Notes: generated from the sequence alone by a model not told the origin. A stretch of DNA of 64,000 bases from Anaeramoeba flamelloides (GCA_027625915.1 JANTQA010000032.1:15268001-15332000), one strand, 5' to 3'. Shown: positions 1 to 12,226, counted from the first letter of the stretch. Numbers and translations are program-made.

Positions 1-712
1 ATTTTCTATCAATTTATTATTTCCGGTGAGTCACAATTTTAGAAAAGGGGTTTCTCTTCAAATCTCACATTACTAAGGAGTTTCCATTTAACTATATATC
101 GTGAATTTCCAAAATATACGTGATACAAAAGACAAATGATTCCAAGTAAAACTATATATTAATGATTTGACTTTTCAAAAAAATGATAAATTTCACAATT
201 TTTCCCATCCTTAATAATATCACTTTCCTTTGAGATTCTTAATTTACCCAATATCTAATATAACAAACGGACAAACAAATAAATGGAAAACACATATTTC
301 AATCTATTTCTTGAAACTCAAAGCAGAAATAATAAAAGGAAAAAAAAAAAAATAATTGAAAATTAATGTACATTTAATATCAAAATACCAAGAGGACAAA
401 TACATTTTAAAGAGAAATTTGAAAGGTAGAACTATTATACCTAAACTCCAATACCAACACACTTTCATTATTGTTGCTTCTAGATTCCATCCTAACCCCT
501 TAAAAAAGTAAAAAAAAAAATAAGAAAACAACTTTAAAAGAAATTACGTAAGATTGTAAAAATGAAACAAATACAAAACACAATTAAATACTAATAAACA
601 ACAATTCCAGTGATTCACAAGGAACACACCAACAACCAAAAAAATCAAAACCAAAAATTTTGCTTTTATTATTTTTATCATTTTCACTTTCTCAAAAAGT
701 TTCTTTTTCATT
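1..712. other. Intergenic, AT-rich, no gene seen
   Basis: AT-rich spacer before the first gene. Open frames here are short and made of A/T homopolymer runs, and I see no RNA gene. A patch near 250-300 resembles, in inverse orientation, a short module (a TTTGTTTGGTACTT core) that recurs near 4910, 31555 and 43570. The last 50 bases are pyrimidine-rich, as is common just upstream of starts in this window. Confidence 0.5.
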
Positions 713-2212
713 ATGGATTTTATTTACGACTTTTCTGAGACACTCAAGAATAAACTTGATGAAACCACTTTAAACAATTTGAGATTTAACACTGATCAAG
801 TTGCAAAAAGCCTTGGGATTGTGGCCAGCTCCCTGCCTGAAGAAGATAAGAACAAAATTGAAATCTTGACATCGATCGACAAATACACCAAAGAATTAAT
901 AAAACTCCTTACACCAAAGCCAAAAACGTGTGAGCTCTCTTTGTTGTCGTCGATTAATCGTGAAGGATCCGTTTCACAAATTATTAATAGTGGTGTCCCA
1001 GTTTCAACAATGTATAACTTAGTGACGTCCTTATGCATTATCGACACTGCTTGTAAATCAAAAAAAGAAAATGAAAACGAAGAAGATGAAGAAAAAGAAC
1101 AATTAAATGAAGAAGAAAAAAAAAAAGTATTTCAGAACAAGTCTTTAAATAAATGTTTACGAGAATGCCGTAGTGGGCTAACCACCAAAAACAGGAACAA
1201 ATTTATTGAGCCCGTTTTAGCTTTAGGCACAAGGACCAATGGTATTAAAACAACAAATCAAAAGAATTCTAATTTACTTTGGGAATTTCAAATCAAGGAG
1301 TTGTGTAACCAAACCCAATCAAGGGCCATAACGGCTGATCAGTCAATTAAATTAACAACCAAGTTTCTTATTTCTTATCTGTGCGAGATCGAGGAACTTG
1401 AATATGGTGTTTTTGAAAGAACAAATTGTAAAACTCTTTTAATTTCGTTATTTTCAAGACTCATCAACGAAAACCTTCTGGGCAATATTAAAAATAAAAG
1501 CAAAAACAAGAAGAAGAATAACAAGAACAAGAACAAAAACAAAAATTCAAAAAAAATTTTAAAAAAATCATCCTTCGATCAATTCATAATAATTATTAAA
1601 ACATTTTTCCAAAATGCACTACCAGAAATTTCTGATATGCTTTATTCAATAATAATGCAAGTAATGGAATTTGCTTCTAAGAATAAAGACATTAAGAAGC
1701 ACTACAAAAACGATGAAAAAGTAATTAAGGACAAAATATTATCAAAATTATCAAAATATCCTCTTTTATCCAACATTTCACAATTAGTAACATTCTCCAT
1801 AGACACAAAATGCAATTGTTTGGAATTTATTAAAACTGTGTTGATCAAAAAGTTATTTGATTTAAAATTCAAATCCATCCAGTTATTAAATTCAGCCCTT
1901 CAAAACCCCGAGTATTTATTCCAAGAAGTAAAAATCGATTCATTGCCAGATTTATTAAATTACTTGCTGATCGATTGCCAATTTGATCATTTCCAAAAAC
2001 TAATCTCCAAATTTGAAAAAGTTTTCCAAATTAAAGGTTTCAAATCAGAAACGGAGGGAATTGATAAAGAAACTGTTTCATTTAAAATCGGGTCTGATAT
2101 TTTTATTACAGACGAAACACCATTAGAAAGTTTGTCGGAATTAATACAGAAAATTGAGACAGAAACCGATAATAAAGAAACTGGAAATGAAACTATAGAA
2201 GAAGAAAATTAA
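713..2212 (+). CDS. Unrecognised alpha-helical protein, 499 aa
   Basis: An intronless reading frame from a clear ATG to TAA. I do not recognise the family. The composition is typical of a real gene: higher GC than the flanks, varied codons and long amphipathic helices. Visible parts are a helical N-terminal region (about 1-120), an acidic Glu/Asn/Lys-rich linker (about 120-145), a second folded block (about 145-265), a basic Asn/Lys-rich low-complexity linker of KNKN type (about 266-290), a helical C-terminal block (about 295-440) and an acidic Glu/Thr/Asn tail. There is no signal peptide or membrane segment, so it is probably soluble. Helical-repeat scaffold proteins would look like this, but no diagnostic motif allows a function. 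A (CAAA)n run follows directly after the stop. Confidence 0.75.
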   Translation: MDFIYDFSETLKNKLDETTLNNLRFNTDQVAKSLGIVASSLPEEDKNKIEILTSIDKYTKELIKLLTPKPKTCELSLLSSINREGSVSQIINSGVPVSTMYNLVTSLCIIDTACKSKKENENEEDEEKEQLNEEEKKKVFQNKSLNKCLRECRSGLTTKNRNKFIEPVLALGTRTNGIKTTNQKNSNLLWEFQIKELCNQTQSRAITADQSIKLTTKFLISYLCEIEELEYGVFERTNCKTLLISLFSRLINENLLGNIKNKSKNKKKNNKNKNKNKNSKKILKKSSFDQFIIIIKTFFQNALPEISDMLYSIIMQVMEFASKNKDIKKHYKNDEKVIKDKILSKLSKYPLLSNISQLVTFSIDTKCNCLEFIKTVLIKKLFDLKFKSIQLLNSALQNPEYLFQEVKIDSLPDLLNYLLIDCQFDHFQKLISKFEKVFQIKGFKSETEGIDKETVSFKIGSDIFITDETPLESLSELIQKIETETDNKETGNETIEEEN

Positions 2213-2213
2213 G

Positions 2214-2250
2214 AAACAAACAAACAAACAAACAAACAAACAAAAAAAAA
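2214..2250 (+). repeat. (CAAA)n microsatellite in the 3' UTR
   Basis: About seven tandem CAAA units followed by an A run, starting two bases after the TAA of the preceding gene. It probably lies in its 3' UTR. Confidence 0.8.
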
Positions 2251-5220
2251 AAAACATAACAGTTAATTATAAACTAAATAATACAAATACATTTATATAA
2301 ATTTTATTAACGAATTTTTTTTTTTTTTATTTTATTCTTGTTTTATTAAACTAAGAGTGTAAAAAATGATGTATTTATTTTCAAACTTTTTGATAAATTG
2401 TGTTTTTTTTTTTGTTTTCATAAACCGTGATACTTTTCCAGAAAGCACAAAATGGGGGTGGAAATATGTAGTTTATTTAATGATTTGGTAATATTTTATT
2501 GAATTTAAAAAAGAAACGAAGTGGTTTGGGGAAGAAAAAGAAATAGGACAACCTAAAATATTTTTTCCCAAATCCAAAAAAATAACATTTCCAATGATTT
2601 ATTTAAACAGAAGAAGTTATTATATAAAACTTCAAATAAACTGGCAATTTTTTTCTTCCTTGTGGGATTTCTTGAAAAGTATCATGGTGAATAAAATAAA
2701 AATAAAATCTCTCTCTCTAACTCTAAAAGTTTTTATATCTACTACTACAAAATATTCGAAATAATAGTGCAAAAAAACATGTCTTAATTTTTTTTTTTTT
2801 TTGGATAAATATTTAATCTTTTTTTAATTTTGATTAATTACAACATAGGTTTAAATTTTGTAAAACAATCGCATAATACTATTGAAACCGTCTGGCTAAA
2901 GAGTAACTGTTTAATCATTAGACCAACTTTTCCAAGATGAACCTTAAAAATTGAAAAAGGTTATCATTGCTATTTGATTAATATTGAAAAGTTTTTATTT
3001 TATCACAAAGTTTATTACATTTCTGATTAATTCTTTAAGAAATAAAAAGGAATGATTTTAGAGAAATCACAACGAATATCAACTCAATCTTGATAAATCA
3101 GGGAATTATGGTTTATCTATATGTAAAAATGAAGTTTGTGTTAATTTTTTTTTTTTTTTTTTTTGACTTTTTTAACATTAAGATTATTAATAAGTATGTT
3201 TATTTCGATATAAAACCGTGAAAGTTTTATTTTATTCTTAATTTCCTATCAGAACTTTAAGTAACAAAAAAAATTGAGTGTAATTTACACCCCCCCCCCC
3301 CCCATAAAACGATTTTTTTTTTTTTATCTAAAATTGAATTTTTTTCATATTGAAAATCCCGATTAACCCTTTTTTTATTAACACTTTTTGTATTTTTATT
3401 TTGTTTTGTATTTGTATTTTTTTATTTTTTTCATTTTTTTTGTTATTTAAATTTTTATAATCAAAATCTTTAAATTTTTTTTTATTATTTGATTTTTTTT
3501 TAAATTAGTATTTGTGGATTTTTTTTTGGTTAATTGATTTTTTTCCCAATAAGTCCCCATTTAATGTATTTTTTTTTTTGTATAGAATAGGCAAAAAATC
3601 AAGGAATGAAAATAATTAAGGATACAATTTTTTATTGTTAATATTAGGAAATCTTTTTTTTTATTATTTATTTATGATTTCTTTATTTAAAAAACCAAAC
3701 TTTTAAAATTATAACTATACACTTATTTAATTGATGATAATTTAAATTAATCTTGTTCAAAACAAGATGCAATCAATCAAAAAAACAAGAATAAAAAATT
3801 ATCCTTACTCAAATTAATAGGAAAACTCTATAAAATTCTGCTATTTTTTTTTTTTTCAACAATTAAGTATTATCTACTTAGGATCTCTAACAATGAGAAG
3901 AGTATTCTATTAAATACCTTACTTTAATGAACTTAAGGTAGGTTTATTACCAAGTTCATAAAAAATTATTTCGTTATTAAAAAGATTTGATTTTAAAATT
4001 TATCAATTACATCGAAAATCTACTAATATTAACAATTAAAAATCTTGAATGAATTATTTTCATTTCAGGTACTTTTTCAATATTAGAATTGAAATTTTTC
4101 AACCAAAACAAGGACCATTTCTTAATACCTTTTTTTTTGGTGGCAAGTTATAACTTGGTATGAATTAATTTCATGGTAATTGACTTGGCCTTTAATTGGG
4201 GATATCGTGTATATGGAAAAATAAGAGGAACACAATTTATAATTTTTGACATTATATCAAATTAAAAATAAAATTAAGTAAACGAAGCATTATTTTATCT
4301 ACAAAGAATAATTCATTACATTATCTTGAGTCAAATCAACAAATACAATTTTACATCATATTTAATAAATAAATCTTAAGAGTGGTTTTGTATTGATCTC
4401 AAAAATAATCGAATTTTTTCAACAACTTTTTAATAAAAGGTAAACAAAATAAAAACTCCGAACAAACCAAAGATAGTATTAAATATACACTATTATGTTA
4501 AATACTCCATTTTATCTGTAATCATTTATTGTTTCTTTTTTTTAATTGATCTTGCTTTTTATTTTTAGTTTCTCGTATTATTCCCATTAGAAATCCTTTA
4601 AATTTTATTTACTTATTTCACTTTTTTTTTTTCAAATTCTAATTGTAACTATTTAAAATAAATCAGATTGAGAACATTTGTAAAATTTAAAAACTAGAAA
4701 TTGATTTTAAGGAGAAGAAAAAAAACCAATAAGTGTGAATAAGGAATGTTTTTATCAGTTTTAATTTAATAAACTTTACAATTAAAAGATACTGGAATTT
4801 GATCTAAAAATGGTTTAAAATTCTAATTTTTGATCCTTTTTCATCTGAAAGATTCCTGTTATGAGGACTCTTAATCTACCCAATGTTATTCATTTAATGA
4901 GTACAAATAAGTACCAAACAAATAAATAGATATCCCATATTATGGAATATTTATTGGTAAACTTTCTTTGTTAAAGGCACTCTGATTATAAAGTGAAAAT
5001 GTTTTTCACTGGATTATTCCAATATCTGTTTTGGATTTTTATCTTATTATTACTTACTAAATTCCAAAACACTGAATATTATAAGTGTTATTAATGTAAA
5101 AAAGTGACACTAATAATTGTTGCTTTTGTTTTTCAGAAAAAATGAATAAATTTCATTTTTTTTTTTTTTATTTTAATTTCTTTTTAAAAACTTAATTTTG
5201 AAACATAAAATACAAATAAA
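2251..5220. other. Intergenic spacer with a poly-C tract
   Basis: About 3 kb of AT-rich sequence with many T8-T18 runs and no coding-like stretch that I can defend. One feature stands out: an uninterrupted run of 14 C at 3290-3303, directly after TGTAATTTACA. The same TGTAATTTACA motif with related upstream sequence recurs near 34780, which suggests a small dispersed repeat. The last 60 bases before 5221 are T-rich, then A-rich, and form the 5' flank of FCF2. Confidence 0.55.
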
Positions 5221-5991
5221 ATGAATAAACAACCAACCATTTCTGAGTTAGCTGATCTTTTTGTCAACGAGTTTTCCAAACATAAGCTCTCAACATTGGA
5301 AGAACAGCCACTTTACCAAACAAATAACACAAATCGCGATTGGTTTGTTCGTGACTTATTTGGAAGCAATCTTCCGAACAAAACAAAGGAGCTGTATTTA
5401 AAGACAAACGAAAGTAACAATTTTATTGAACAAAGCAAAATCATCGGGATCAATAAGAATCTGATTGGCAAAAAATCCATCAGCGAAGACTTGCACGACA
5501 AAGAAGAGAAAAAGGCATTGAAAAAATCCCAAGTACCCGAATTGCTGGGCAAAAGGACAGTACAAACATATAGGCGTCTCGAAAGGCAGGAAAAAAGAAG
5601 AGATAAGCATAAGGCAAAAACATGGTGGGAGATCCCAGAAAGAAAAATATCAAGGGACGTGAAAAGGGACATGAAGGTCATAATGAACAGGGCTTACCTT
5701 GATCCGAAAAGGTTTTATAAAAGCTCGGATTGGAAGGGCAATAATTTCCCCAAAAGGTTCCAAAGGGGTACAGTTGTGGAGCACGCTTCAGAGTTTTATT
5801 CTTCAAGGTTGACTCGTAAAAGAAGAGGGCAAAATATTGCTGAACAATTTTATAATGATAAGCAATTGAGAAACTATACAAACCAGAAATATAAAGAAGT
5901 CAAAAATGAGCGTGACAACCGAAGGATCGTGGTTGGTAAAAAACACAACAAAATGAAAAAAAGAAGAAGAAAAAATTCAAAAAGGTTCTAA
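5221..5991 (+). CDS. FCF2: rRNA-processing factor Fcf2 (DNTTIP2 family)
   Basis: A 256-aa intronless protein. The C-terminal half (about residues 135-235) carries the Fcf2 domain signature: WWEIPERKISRDVKRDMKV, then YLDPKRFYK, FPKRFQRGTVVE, and HASEFYSSRLTRK followed by an EQFYND-type helix and a YKEVKNER segment. In yeast, Fcf2 is a nucleolar component of the small-subunit processome needed for early 18S pre-rRNA cleavages; the animal homologue is TdT-interacting protein 2. The N-terminal half is short and weakly conserved, as in fungal members and unlike the long acidic N-terminus of animal ones. The tail is very basic (KKRRRKNSK), consistent with nucleolar targeting. The start is the only in-frame ATG after upstream stops. 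The family assignment is confident; the role is inferred from homologues. Confidence 0.93.
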   Translation: MNKQPTISELADLFVNEFSKHKLSTLEEQPLYQTNNTNRDWFVRDLFGSNLPNKTKELYLKTNESNNFIEQSKIIGINKNLIGKKSISEDLHDKEEKKALKKSQVPELLGKRTVQTYRRLERQEKRRDKHKAKTWWEIPERKISRDVKRDMKVIMNRAYLDPKRFYKSSDWKGNNFPKRFQRGTVVEHASEFYSSRLTRKRRGQNIAEQFYNDKQLRNYTNQKYKEVKNERDNRRIVVGKKHNKMKKRRRKNSKRF

Positions 5992-8111
5992 AAGGGAAAA
6001 GCTATTTTTTTAAGATCGCTGATTGATTAAAAAAACTTTATATTTTTTTAATTTTTTTTGGTTTTCTTTTTCATTTTAATTTTTTTTTTTTTGTTGACAA
6101 AGAAAATGGTTATTAGGTTAGATCGTTCTTTATTACATTTTTTAGTTATTTTTACAATTTTAAAAATATCATAAAAGAAATTGTCAATGAAGATCCTTAT
6201 TTTTTACCTCATTAAATTACGTAATTTTTTTAAAGTTTTTTGGAATTGTCTTCGATTTCCAAAAAAATTCAAAACTAACAAAAACAATTGTTCAGTCCCA
6301 TTTTACAAAACCTAGGTCTTTAACAAAGATTGTAGTAGGGGTTGATTTCTCATTTTTTTTTAAAAAGTACCAACAACCAAAAAAAATTATTCTTTATTAA
6401 GGAATCTCCAAATTTTATGTTCTTTGAAGGTTTAAATACAAGACAATATATAATCCCCAATAAAAATCATTTAAAGTATATTGAATCCAGGAAATTGAAA
6501 ATATTGCCATATTTTAAGGATTTTTTGTTATACATGAAAAAAACATTTATTGATCGAATAAATTTTTAAAAAATCTCAAACAAAGCAAGGATAAAATTAA
6601 AAACGATTTTGTTGACTTCATGAAGCAAAGGTCACTCCACTTTATTTTCAAGTCTTTTTATAGCCTTACCCTAAACTCTAGAATACTTCAAACGAAATTA
6701 GATCGACCTTTTCATCAATAAATTTTGATTCTCGATTAGGATGAGAATAAAAGGTGTTTAGCCCAACAGTAAACTTTCGACAATAGCCCTCAATTTTAAA
6801 TTTTAACAAAATCTCTTTACCTCAAATTCTTTAAAGTGAGCAAATAAACTGTTATTAATGAAGGTAATATTCACAAACTATAGGATTTGGATAGTCCTGA
6901 CGGATTGACGTCCAAAGTATTTTGTAACATATAGTTGTGAAAATAACCCAAGTTTTTTATTTTAACCCATTCCTAAAATTTAACTCTTGCAAAAAATATT
7001 GGTTGACTCTAGAAATAAAAGAAACAAATAAATAGGATGAAAACAGTATATAAATAAGAAATTGGGTTCTTTAAATAAATTTTAAAAAAGAATTATGAAG
7101 ATATGGAAAGATTAAAATGCAATTTTTTGACAAAAAAATGAGCAAAATTAACATTTTTTGAATTTTTATAAAAAAAACATTTAATCTCAGAAATTTTGTA
7201 AATATGATGAAATTTTTGAAACAAAAGCATTTAATATTATTGAGCCATTTTAATTAATCAAAGATCTAACCTCTAAAGTCAATTTGAATCTTTACCAAGA
7301 ATATATAAGTACCTTCTGGTCTTCAAATACCCAAGTCTGAAAAAAAAACACGAGTCAAATTTTAGTAATGGGTTAAAGGTTGTCTGAACGGGTTATTTAC
7401 ACCACTGTACTTGATAAAAATGTTCCTTTCATGTTGACTATGAGTAAAGTAACATACTATTTATTTGATACAGACTAAAGGAGCGGTTTTCTATTAAAAA
7501 TGAATTTTAAATTGTATTTGAAAAAGTTGAAAAAATTTAAATAACATCAAAAAAAATTTCATTTTACAGGATTGCATATACAATGATTCAATAAACAAAA
7601 GGCAAATTCAAAGGATCTAAATAACAAAAAATGGGTGTAGGTACAAAATGCGAAAAATTGCAAACTGCTGTGAAAATTATTCTACTTTTTTATTTTTGTG
7701 AAAAGTATTGGTATCTCAATTGTCAATAATTATTTCTTGCCATATCTAGAGGATATTAAAAAAAATGTGAGAAAATGTTATTTTATTGAAAATTTTGAAG
7801 TATATAATATTACGAAAATTTTATAATGACTTTTTTTCATCTCCATGACATTTTATTACATCTGTTCCGCTACTGCCGAGTCATTACAAGAGACTTAGAA
7901 ATTGATTTTCTATTCTAAAATTTTATCATGTATTATATAAAAAGTATAAAAGTAAACTAAATTTCAAAATAAATGAGCCATGTTGCATTTGAATTTTGAA
8001 TTGTATTTGTATTGTTTTGAAGTTCCCCCTCCACACACACAATGAACAGTTTGCAAACAATTCATTTTTTCTCTTATTTATTTTTTCCACAGTATTTTGT
8101 TAAAATGAAAA
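5992..8111. other. Intergenic with dispersed-repeat fragment
   Basis: AT-rich spacer. From about 6390 to 6660 it carries a dispersed repeat that recurs inverted at about 24985-25200 and in part at about 43790-43880. Shared landmarks are TTTATTGATC, a CAAACAAAGCAA-like block and GTCACTCCACTTT. A 75-codon open frame inside this repeat is not a gene. The rest shows no feature I can support. Confidence 0.5.
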
Positions 8112-8234
8112 ATGAAAATGAAAATTTGGAAAGAAGTAACAGATGAATTAATGAAAAAATTTGTTTCAAATATGAAAAAGAGATTAGATTTAGTTATTCA
8201 AATGGAAGGAGAATCGATAAATGGGTTTTATTAA
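8112..8234 (+). CDS. Possible short exon of an unrecognised gene
   Basis: A 40-codon frame with coding-like composition (MKMKIWKEVTDELMKK at its start). A strong 3' splice-site-like sequence (pyrimidines, then CCACAG ending at 8092) lies just upstream. Two further coding-like patches on the same strand follow: about 8622-8691, preceded by AAACAG and followed by a GTAATT donor-like site, and about 8778-8880. No family is recognised and I could not fit all junctions in phase. It may be a small split gene, a decayed one, or chance. It overlaps no other feature. Confidence 0.22.
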   Translation: MKMKIWKEVTDELMKKFVSNMKKRLDLVIQMEGESINGFY

Positions 8235-9170
8235 TTTTTTAAAATTTCTTTTTTTTATGTAATGCTTATTTCAAAATAAATATCCCAATTTTTTTTAATT
8301 GTTTTTTTTACTTTTTTTTATACAAAAAATAAATTCTCTTGAGTATAGGACCGAATATTAAAATCTAAATTTTTATATTATAATAGATAACTTCAATTAT
8401 TAAAAATATTTATTTTCTTTAAAATTTGATTTTTAAAGGGCCAATGATTTTGAAATAGAGTTTACATCAAAAACTGTAAAATTTTATGAAAGAAGTAAAA
8501 ACACTATTATGTTCTCCAATTTTTTGGTTTCATAATTCTACAAACAAATTGATAAAAAACTGACTTCTATATAACGTGGATCTTCAATTTAGAAAATTGG
8601 AAAAATCTCAGATTTAAACAGTTTAAAAGCAATGATCGAAAAATACTTTCAAGTTCCTGTGGTTTATGTGATTTCTTTTCTTGATGAAATTGAATTTTTG
8701 TAATTATTTATACAAAAATAAAATTTCTTATGGTGTGAATAGTAATTTACATTTCTCTTTGTTATTATATGATAGAGATTGAATTTTCGATTTCATACAA
8801 GGACAATTTTATAAGAGACAACCAATCTCTTTGTCTTAGAAATTTTCATGGTAGGGTTGGAAAGGCTGTGTTATTTGTTTTATTGCAATTCTTTTTGAAT
8901 TTATGAATTGCTTGTTGTTCGTTTGAAAAGAAAAACAACAAGGATATTTGAATTGAATTTATCTTTTATTTTTAACCATTTGTTTGAGATCTTTGAGTTA
9001 GTAAGTGCCTCTCTTAATTCAAAGAACGAAACACAAGAAAAGAAAGAAAGATTGAAATAAAAGTCAAAAATTGAAAAAAACAAAAAAGAAACAAATTGAA
9101 AAAAATTAATTCTTTTTCAAATTGCAAATCAGAATTAGCATTCGCATTAGAATTAGAATTAAAATGAGAT

Positions 9171-9551
9171 TTAATTTTTATTATTAACAGTCAGTGTGTC
9201 AAGTGAGCCCTGAATAGTTCTAATGTCATAAACTAAGTTTGAAAGAGACTCGTTTAAAAAATTTGTTTTTTTTCTTAGCTGCACGATCTCTTTTTTTAAT
9301 TGCTCTCGTACTTCTGGATCCTCTTCTTGCTTTTGGTTTGAACGAAGTTCTTTGATCGATTGAAAGATTTTTCGTAAGGCATCGAGGTGTTTATGGAAAA
9401 GGACACGAAGCGATTGGATAGTTTCTGAGAGATCTTGAACAGATTCTTCTTTGGAAGTAAACGCCTTTTGGGAAACTTCAAGAATTTGTTGTGTAAGTTT
9501 GAGTAAGATTTGTAAATGTTCACGGCCAATTATAGAAAGAGAGGATGTCAT
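9171..9551 (-). CDS. MED30: Probable Mediator complex subunit 30
   Basis: A 126-aa all-helical protein. The start is the ATG at 9551; frame continues upstream without another ATG. Two coiled-coil helices, separated by a Gln/Glu loop, fit the MED30 pattern. The N-terminal part has IGREHLQILLKL, then IQSLRVLFHKHLDALRKI, resembling the LRQLSVLFRKLR stretch of animal MED30. The C-terminal part has a long helix ending LNESLSNLVYDIRTI, resembling the QLRNLIWDINAML end of the family. MED30 is a head-associated Mediator subunit that helps link activators to RNA polymerase II, so a nuclear role would follow. The family is short and poorly conserved, so another Mediator head coiled-coil subunit such as MED11 or MED28 is possible. 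The assignment is from remembered family patterns, not a search. Confidence 0.55.
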   Translation of the reverse strand: MTSSLSIIGREHLQILLKLTQQILEVSQKAFTSKEESVQDLSETIQSLRVLFHKHLDALRKIFQSIKELRSNQKQEEDPEVREQLKKEIVQLRKKTNFLNESLSNLVYDIRTIQGSLDTLTVNNKN

Positions 9552-10110
9552 GTGAAACTTGATTTGGGACAATAGTTTCTGTTTAAAATGCAAAAAGAAA
9601 AAAAATTTCAAAGAGACAAATTTGAAAAAATGATTTTACTCTTGTATTGAAGATGAAACAATAATGTTAAATTTAAGAATGAGTTATTGTGCGTTGTATT
9701 ACAAAATCAATTTAAATTGAGAACGAGTTCCAACTAATCGAATATCCTTGTTTTTTGGAAAACTTCTTTCTTTGGCAGAATAATTAGTTTTATCTTTTGA
9801 TTTAAGGTTTACAACCACTGAAACTTTGAAAAAAAATTTACTTGTTTGAGGTAAATGAAATGCTAATTTGGGTCTTTGCTGATCGATCTTGGGCTTTGTA
9901 TTAATTTTATTTCTTGTTAAAAAATGAATTTATTGTTTTTAATTTACGAAATATGAATTTGAGAGTGTTAGATTCATTGTCTGGAACCTTCAATTTTAAA
10001 AAAATGTGATTTGTGGGTTTTTGATTGCAATTTTTATTGACATTTTGGCCATATTGAGACATTTTAAAAAAGTTTTTTTATTTTTTTAGGTAATTGGGTA
10101 AAAGGTAATG
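9552..10110. other. Intergenic, 5' flank of the minus-strand gene
   Basis: AT-rich sequence upstream of the MED30-like gene. No coding-like stretch, RNA gene or clear promoter element is visible. Confidence 0.5.
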
Positions 10111-10827
10111 TAAACTTTTTTTCAAATTAAAAGGGCATATAAATTTTCAAGAATTATTCATTTTTCAATCAAATTAATTCTAGTACCATTCTAAAAAATA
10201 ATAAAACCTTTTAAAACATAAAAAAACACTCAACTGAATATTTAAATCTTATTAAAAGAAAAAAATAAAAATTTTAATTCAATATTTTAAAAATTGATGT
10301 GCCCTTTTATTTGAAATGAGAAATCTCGTTTTGTAAATTGTAAAGAAAAAAAATTATAAAATCAATAAAAACCATTGAACAAGGTGAATTGAAAAAAAGT
10401 TCTTTAAATTTTATTGATAACTAATTATACGTCAAACTTTGGTTCTTTAAAGTCTAATTTCCAATATAAAGCACAAATTCATCTGGGTATTTTGTTGGAA
10501 TTGTTTTTTTCTTTATTTTCTCTTTTCCTTACCCCATACATCAATACAAGAGTGCTCTTTCAAAATTCCTATATCTAGCTCTTTCGAAATCAAACACAAA
10601 CTGTTTCCATTTTTATACAATGTCAGATTATTTCCAAATTGTTTTCTTCTTATCTTGTTTTTTTTTTTCATTTTCCAACTGTTCAATATCCAAAAATAAA
10701 AAAACAAAAAATGAAGCAAATGATTAATTAAAATGAAAATCACTAATAAGTAATTATCTCATTAACAATCAAATTCAATAGTATTGATGATTTGAGAGGT
10801 GTACCATTTTGTTTGAAAAAGAGTTTA
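10111..10827. mobile_element. Non-autonomous DNA transposon, family B copy 1
   Basis: A 717-bp segment with a close copy at 28045-28749. Both have inverted ends of about 28 bp that read CTTTTTCAAATAAAAGGGCA with small differences; the right end is the complement, TGYMCHWTTTGTTTGAAAAA-like. The copies align over their whole length, including the internal block TTTATTTGAAATGAGAAATC near 10305 and 28240. That block itself resembles a terminal repeat and may mark an older nested end. There is no transposase frame. TA flanks are plausible but not certain. Confidence 0.75.
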
Positions 10828-12226
10828 TATTACAACTGGTAACCTAAAAATCAAAATTTATTTAAAATTCCCTTCCAATTGGACTTCTACTCATCAATTC
10901 AAATTTTAGAAAAAAAAAATTATTTTTTAAAAACAGTTAAAATCCAGAATAAGTCAAAGATTGATCAGTAAAGAACCAAAATAACATTTCATTAACCTAA
11001 AACAAGAAAATATTTTTTTCAAAGTTTGAGTGGTAGTAAACCTTAATAAGAACTTGGAGAAGAAATAATTATCAATTCAATATTTATAAAATTTATGAGT
11101 GATGGAAAAAGAAAATATTATATGATAGAGTGAAATAGAAAAATTGGTCTTTGAATTCGTGGTATAATTTACCCTAAGCTTTTAAATTCTTTTTTAAAAA
11201 CATATTTAAATCAACATTAAAAAAAGTATAAGGAAAAAAGATTGTTTTCTAAACAGCAATTACCTTCTACTCGCTTTATTTTAAAAACAGATATATTCAT
11301 CAAATTTTTAAAGTGGTTTAAAAATTTTACTAAGAAATTTTGTTTTTGTTCTAAGATAAAATTAGGTTTTTTCAAAATAAAACCTTCTTGAAGATATTTG
11401 GAAATTTAGCAATTTTATCCTCAAAAATCCAAATCAATTTTTTTCTGACAAAAATGATTTAATTAGTTATAATGATTCTTGTAGATAAGACCAAAAAATT
11501 TGTTAAAAAAAATTTTTGTAATTTTTTTACCATTATTTTTGTATTTCAAAAACAAGAAAACAACTTTTTTAAAACTTTAAAGTATAAAACAAGTTTACTT
11601 AAGGAGTTAACCAAGGTTAAGGGAAAATTTTCACTTTTTTGGAATTTTAAAAAGGATCAGAAAATAACATTTTCTACTTTCATTGTAACCTCATTGATTT
11701 TTATTATTTAAGTGCTGCATTCATTAGATTTTTTAAAATTCTTTTTTCAAAGTCTCAAAGAAATTGACACAATAGAATATTGAGTTTCATTACTTAAAAT
11801 AGTGTTTCAAATGTTAAATGGCTTTTCTTTTATCCTTCTCTCAACATTCTATTGTGGTATTTAATTTTTTCATTTTTTATTTTTTCATCATTTTTGATTT
11901 TTTTTATTATAACAACAAAAAGCAATTAGAAAAAATTTTTTATCAGTGACATTTGTGATAAATGGATTTGGTTTAAAAAGAATAACATCATTACAATCGA
12001 GAGAATCATAAAAGTTGACATGAATAGGAATTAAATAGCTAGAAGGATTCCAAAAAATAATAATTATACCAAAACATTACTTTTTCGGATTTTAAATAGC
12101 TGGGTTTGGTGGAATTGGAGAAGTGAATATGATTATATGTTTTTAAATTTTAAACTACAAAATAGCTATAAGTTTTATTCTAAGAATCTAAATTTATCTT
12201 CTCCCTAAATAAAAACTAAACCCCAG
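10828..12226. other. Intergenic, no feature seen
   Basis: AT-rich spacer with only short open frames. One of 79 codons at 11472-11711 is Lys/Phe/Ile-rich and matches the base composition of the spacer, so I do not call it a gene. Confidence 0.45.

Noticed and set aside
2885-2935. Possible tRNA-like sequence (CTGGCTAAAGAG...)
   Set aside because: There is no matching B box and the stems do not pair into a cloverleaf.
6342-6569. 75-codon plus-strand frame
   Set aside because: It lies in a dispersed repeat found again at about 24985-25200 and 43790-43880, and has spacer-like composition.
10513-10743. 76-codon minus-strand frame
   Set aside because: It lies inside the family B transposon and the frame is not kept in the second copy.
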